From Apostichopus japonicus (taxonomy: Eukaryota; Echinodermata; Holothuroidea; Aspidochirotida; Stichopodidae), in NCBI RefSeq assembly GCF_037975245.1, contig NC_092583.1, positions 10,952,264-11,016,263 on the forward strand: a DNA stretch of 64,000 nt, given 5' to 3'. Below, piece after piece: positions 60,458-64,000 of this stretch. The position numbers were made by a program, and so were the translations under genes. A model generated the notes under the pieces. It searched no databases. It was not told where the DNA came from and saw only the letters and a list, made by a program, of their open reading frames with translations. Positions within the stretch are counted from its first letter, which is position 1, and every line of letters starts with the position of its first letter.

Positions 60458-60840
60458 ATGGTTTTCTATGTACTGCTGCTTTTTTAGAATCCGTGTTCTG
60501 GTCACACAGTATCTCTTTTTACAAGATTGGACGATATTATATCAGTTGGAGAATCGGGTTCGCTACGATGTACAGTGTCAAATACGAATCCAAAGGAGGA
60601 TAACATCAATATGGTGATATTAGATGAAATGGTCAAAAATATACCAATCAGTACTTACCAATCGTGTTCCTGTTATTTACATGGAACAAGCCGAACATTT
60701 GATCATTAGTCTTAACCGTCTGCACCGTAACTTCCTAAAGTCTCACAGTTACCCCAAACCTGACAATAGTCCTACAGTGCACTCCATACAAGATTCAGGT
60801 ATATACTACTGTTTTGAGTTTTCTAGCGGAATTGGGAAAA
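60458..60840 (+). pseudogene. Relic V-type Ig domain upstream of gene E
   Basis: Same structure and same 1-base frameshift as the unit B relic. The second half ends IQDSGIYYCFEFSSG, the clearest DSGxYYC V-domain motif in the window. By eye it differs from the B relic at about 6 of 355 positions. Confidence 0.6.
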
Positions 60841-61057
60841 TCTGTTTGATTTAGAGAAATCGTGTTCGTGTTATTTTTTGTTTTTGTAATACTAAATATC
60901 TATCTGAGAACTGTACAGCCGCAAATTTCATATAAATTGGTAAACATGACCGTTGTGAATCATCTTCGAAAACAAAACCGTATGCATGTTGTTGTAGCTA
61001 TACGGTTATGAACTCTTGCTTGTTTCTGTTTGTAGCAGTTCACGTATTGAAGCCAAA

Positions 61058-62425
61058 ATGGTTTATCTTCGGTGGATATTGCTTTTCGTTCCGTTACTTG
61101 CTTTTTTCTTTCATATATTGCTGGTATTTGAAAGTCAGTGTTCTGCGCAGACAGTGTCTCTGTTTACGAGATTAAACGACATTGTATTAGCTGGAGAATC
61201 GATATCACTCAGATGTTCAGTGTCAGACACGAAACCAGAAGATGACATCATCATGGAGATAACGAATCAAACGGGACAACAGATTACATCAGGTTCAGCG
61301 GGACTGGACGATGCTACAGTTTACACCGAACTAACTACTCCATTTGAAATTAGTACAAACCAGACATTCTTTTGCAGCGTTACTTGGGTAGACTTTACTG
61401 CTTCCACAAACCTGACGATTTCACCATTACCAATTGAACAGACATATTGTACTTCAAACTACACGGATGGTATCATTGTTGGCCAAACTGTGACTTTAAC
61501 ATGTTATAGTTCTACGTCAGGGGTAGGTTTCATCAGCTGGAGTTCAGATAGTGATATAACATTCGATGAAACGATAGGCCTTGTAAGGACGATGACACAA
61601 TATAACAGGATAAATGTAAAACCATCTGTTAGTAGAAACGGCAGTGTGTTTACATGTGAATGTGATGGCGTAGCACCAGTAACCGACATAGACCGGTGTA
61701 CCGTTGGTCCTATTTATGTTTATGAGAAGTTGGATATTTTCATTGATCCAATAACTACTACAACTGATCCAGCTATATTGTATCCAGGACAAGCAAACAA
61801 TTATACATGCTCATCTTTACCAACTTCATCTGTGCAGTGGTCCATTCCGAAGAAACTGGACGATTCTGGTATTGAGTTCTCTGTGGTAGGATCAATGATA
61901 ACAGTGCGTGCTACAACTAATACTACATTCATAGGTGATGTCCGTCTGGTTTGTTCAGGTCAAATCCTTGACCAAACAGCTGCAGCAAACATAACGTTAG
62001 CAATTATTCCTCTGGAATTACCAACAACACCAGCCTCAAACACAGTTTCAAGTAAACCACCTGGTAATCAATTTCCTGTTGTTTCGTTAATCCCTGTCAT
62101 AGGGTTTCTCTTATTTGCGTTGTCAATAATATTGGTTCTACTTTACCGGAAACGTAGACATACCGATTCTGAGTTAAATTCCAAATCTATTGCTAATGTA
62201 ACCTCTTCGGTGAATGTAGCATACGATTATTGCGATATTAACACCGATAGTGTAGCTAGAACCGTTACTTCTAGAGTAATCATATATGAAAACGTGACGG
62301 TAGCCTACGAAATTCCAGATGCACGAAGCACGAGGACAATTATTGACGAAGAAGAGAATGAGTCAGTATATTATAACAATCTACAAAAGTTTAATTTTGG
62401 GACATATGGGCAAAAAAGGGAGTAA
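61058..62425 (+). CDS. Ig-superfamily transmembrane receptor E (tail with two ITIM-like motifs)
   Basis: 455 residues, one frame. ATG 61,058 was chosen over the in-frame 61,016 because it aligns with A and B and follows TTTCTGTTTGTAG (ending 61,035). Signal peptide 1-30; D1 (Cys53, Cys106); D2 (Cys131, Cys149, Trp161, Cys200, Cys214, plus an extra Cys202 where the others have Arg). D3 has Cys251, Trp261, Cys299; the transmembrane helix is ~340-363. The 92-residue tail is remodelled. The segment with YSRV is deleted. I408-I-Y410-E-N-V413 and V437-Y-Y439-N-N-L442 both fit the ITIM consensus (S/I/V/L)xYxx(I/V/L) and also YxN. Y418-EIP is kept. TAA ends the frame early, and the former YENS would read FENS. 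ITIMs in animals recruit SHP phosphatases; an inhibitory role here is inference. Confidence 0.9.
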   Translation: MVYLRWILLFVPLLAFFFHILLVFESQCSAQTVSLFTRLNDIVLAGESISLRCSVSDTKPEDDIIMEITNQTGQQITSGSAGLDDATVYTELTTPFEISTNQTFFCSVTWVDFTASTNLTISPLPIEQTYCTSNYTDGIIVGQTVTLTCYSSTSGVGFISWSSDSDITFDETIGLVRTMTQYNRINVKPSVSRNGSVFTCECDGVAPVTDIDRCTVGPIYVYEKLDIFIDPITTTTDPAILYPGQANNYTCSSLPTSSVQWSIPKKLDDSGIEFSVVGSMITVRATTNTTFIGDVRLVCSGQILDQTAAANITLAIIPLELPTTPASNTVSSKPPGNQFPVVSLIPVIGFLLFALSIILVLLYRKRRHTDSELNSKSIANVTSSVNVAYDYCDINTDSVARTVTSRVIIYENVTVAYEIPDARSTRTIIDEEENESVYYNNLQKFNFGTYGQKRE

Positions 62426-62584
62426 TCCGGGAAACTTTGAGAATTCAGCTGTGGTAAAAGCACAAACTACGATGAATGCAATTTAAAATCAATTTCTTAT
62501 GTAGCAGGTAGGAAAATGTGTTTGGTCTCATACCAGAACAATTATATTTGTTTATATGAAACAATTATCATAATTAATTCATAT

Positions 62585-62668
62585 ATTGCTGGATAGCTAC
62601 GTTGGTAGAGCGCTGTACTAGTAACCAATAGGTCAATCTCGTTCTATCTCGATTCTCGTTCTAGCCAT
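62585..62668 (+). other. tRNA-like relic downstream of gene E
   Basis: TAGCTACGTTGGTAGAGCGC is a good A-box and D-arm, followed by TGTACTAGTAACC. The T-arm region is duplicated and scrambled (TCTCGTTCTATCTCGATTCT) before TTCTAGCCAT. Confidence 0.55.
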
Positions 62669-64000
62669 AAATTTCGTTGCTCTTTTCTACGTTATAATTT
62701 AATCAGAAATAACTGTTTACCAAATGTAACCCGACGTAAAAAAACTTTTTTTTTTAAGCAGGTGCAGTTTAGCAGTACGTAGACTTGGAAGAGATATTCC
62801 ATTGTTTTACGTTAATAGCTTAACAAATAAGATGAAACTTTTCTGCATCTTTTGGCCAAAATATGTTCTTATAGGATTTGTCCTCTATGAAAAGCTTTAA
62901 TTTTAATATGTCGAATAGGGTGATGAATTACTTTAAGTGTATTTATGATATATATTTATCAGTCTTTAGTAAACAGGACTAATTAAATGTTCTCAGCCTG
63001 TATAAGAAAGTTTATTTTCATTCTCTTCAGTCGGATCAGGTTTCATCGTTTGACTGGCATATCCAGTGCCCTGGCAGTATTTCTATACATTAAATTCTTT
63101 ATCGTACAAAAAGAACGTGATATTTTTCGTTCTTCTTTTAAGAATTCCTTTTCTTAGCTGTGGAAAAGCAGTAATATTCCTACTGTTTCCATTTTGATAG
63201 TTTTGCAAAAACGTATCTATAAAAAACTTGAACCTTGCAGAATCGGTCTAAACAAATTCAGAGAATCCTGCGACGCTCAGAATTTGAAGTTGGTCATTAT
63301 GGTAACGCTCAATATTGTACACCATTGATAATTTGTGCGAAAATGGTACTGAAATTTTCGTCCAACCTTATACCATTGGTGACGATGTAACTAAACTCGG
63401 TGGTTTTAATGTGCATTTGTCACCAAAAGGTGGCACCATAACATGATTGGACATGCACGTTTCCAAAGGCCGAGGAGGTGGTAGGGTTGGGGGGGGGGGG
63501 TGTTGTAAAGTGTCTTTATGCTCGTGTGTGGCCTTGTGTATATGTGTGAGCAACGATATGTCCCAAACAGCTCAGTGCTCATTAGTACGGCGGATGTTCT
63601 TGATGCGCATTGTGCGTGAGCCTCACCATGGGATATAGGCCGTGAATTAGGATTAATAGGGTCAAGGGTAAGAGGTAGAAAAACAACAAAACAATGACTA
63701 ATACGCTTGTACCAAAATGAAGAATTGTGAAACAACTTCAAACTCACGTTGGATATTAGACACCCGGTTAATGGGACACTTGTTAATATTGGTCAAAAAG
63801 GTCATATGAATGGAATAGACTGTCGTCATTTGTGGTGATGTTTAGTTTTCCATTCAAACCAAGTCATAGGAAGGTAATAAATTCCAACGTAAACAAATCG
63901 CTGATTATTTTGAACATGTGACCAAATGGGCGACTTTGTCTAAATCGCCTGAGTGTATCCGCAATTATACTAGTTTATTCGATTTGAGTGAGACATGCTG
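62669..64000 (+). repeat. Downstream segmental block, copy in unit E (runs off the window)
   Basis: No gene. It shows the CAGAGAATCCTGCGACGCTC, TTGGACATGCACGTTTCC, GACACCCGGTTAATGGGACA and CGCCTGAGTGTATCC landmarks in order, with a poly-G run near 63,490-63,500. The array may continue beyond the window. Confidence 0.7.

Overview
This window is eukaryotic: AT-rich, gene-poor and dense in repeats, with microsatellites, fold-back elements, a dead LINE and tRNA-derived relics. The only clear intact protein genes are single-pass immunoglobulin-superfamily receptors, and there is also a decayed DNAJC22 (wurst-type) gene. These point to an animal. The TAGGCCTAG-rich intergenic DNA and the repeat style suggest a marine deuterostome invertebrate; an echinoderm, possibly a sea cucumber, is my best guess. 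The taxon is inferred, not shown.

Layout. 1-14,084: no intact gene. It holds ~300-bp tandem repeats (1,530-2,345, with an inverted relative near 6,950), two inverted-repeat elements (3,326-3,646 and 5,713-5,872), a CpG-rich 12-bp minisatellite (8,966-9,206) and a DNAJC22-like pseudogene (10,841-12,356). From 14,085 to the end the window is a tandem segmental array of five units, all on the + strand. Each unit carries one intronless-looking receptor gene: A 18,039-19,514, B 26,692-28,131, C 41,776-43,287, D 52,706-54,134 (frameshifted) and E 61,058-62,425. Each gene has a decayed V-type Ig domain about 0.5-1 kb upstream and a tRNA-like relic about 0.12-0.22 kb downstream. Units differ in which flanking blocks they keep. 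Units B and E lack the block that carries an X-box-like motif and share an almost identical 3.3-kb upstream region. In unit C a LINE fragment replaces part of the upstream block.

The receptors. Each has a signal peptide, three Ig-like domains (D1-D3), a Pro/Ser/Thr stalk, one transmembrane segment, and a cytoplasmic tail of about 90-130 residues rich in tyrosine motifs. D1 exists in two forms (A/B/E against C/D), while D2, D3 and the membrane anchor are nearly constant. Tails A-D carry YxN (GRB2-type) and YxxP motifs. Tail E has lost one tyrosine segment and gained two sequences that fit the ITIM consensus. Premature stops shared by B and D, against D1 types shared by C and D, show that 5' and 3' parts have different histories. 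Together this looks like a young, recombining cluster of innate immune-type or allorecognition-type surface receptors with varied N-terminal domains and exchangeable signalling tails. The structure is seen in the sequence; the immune role is inference.
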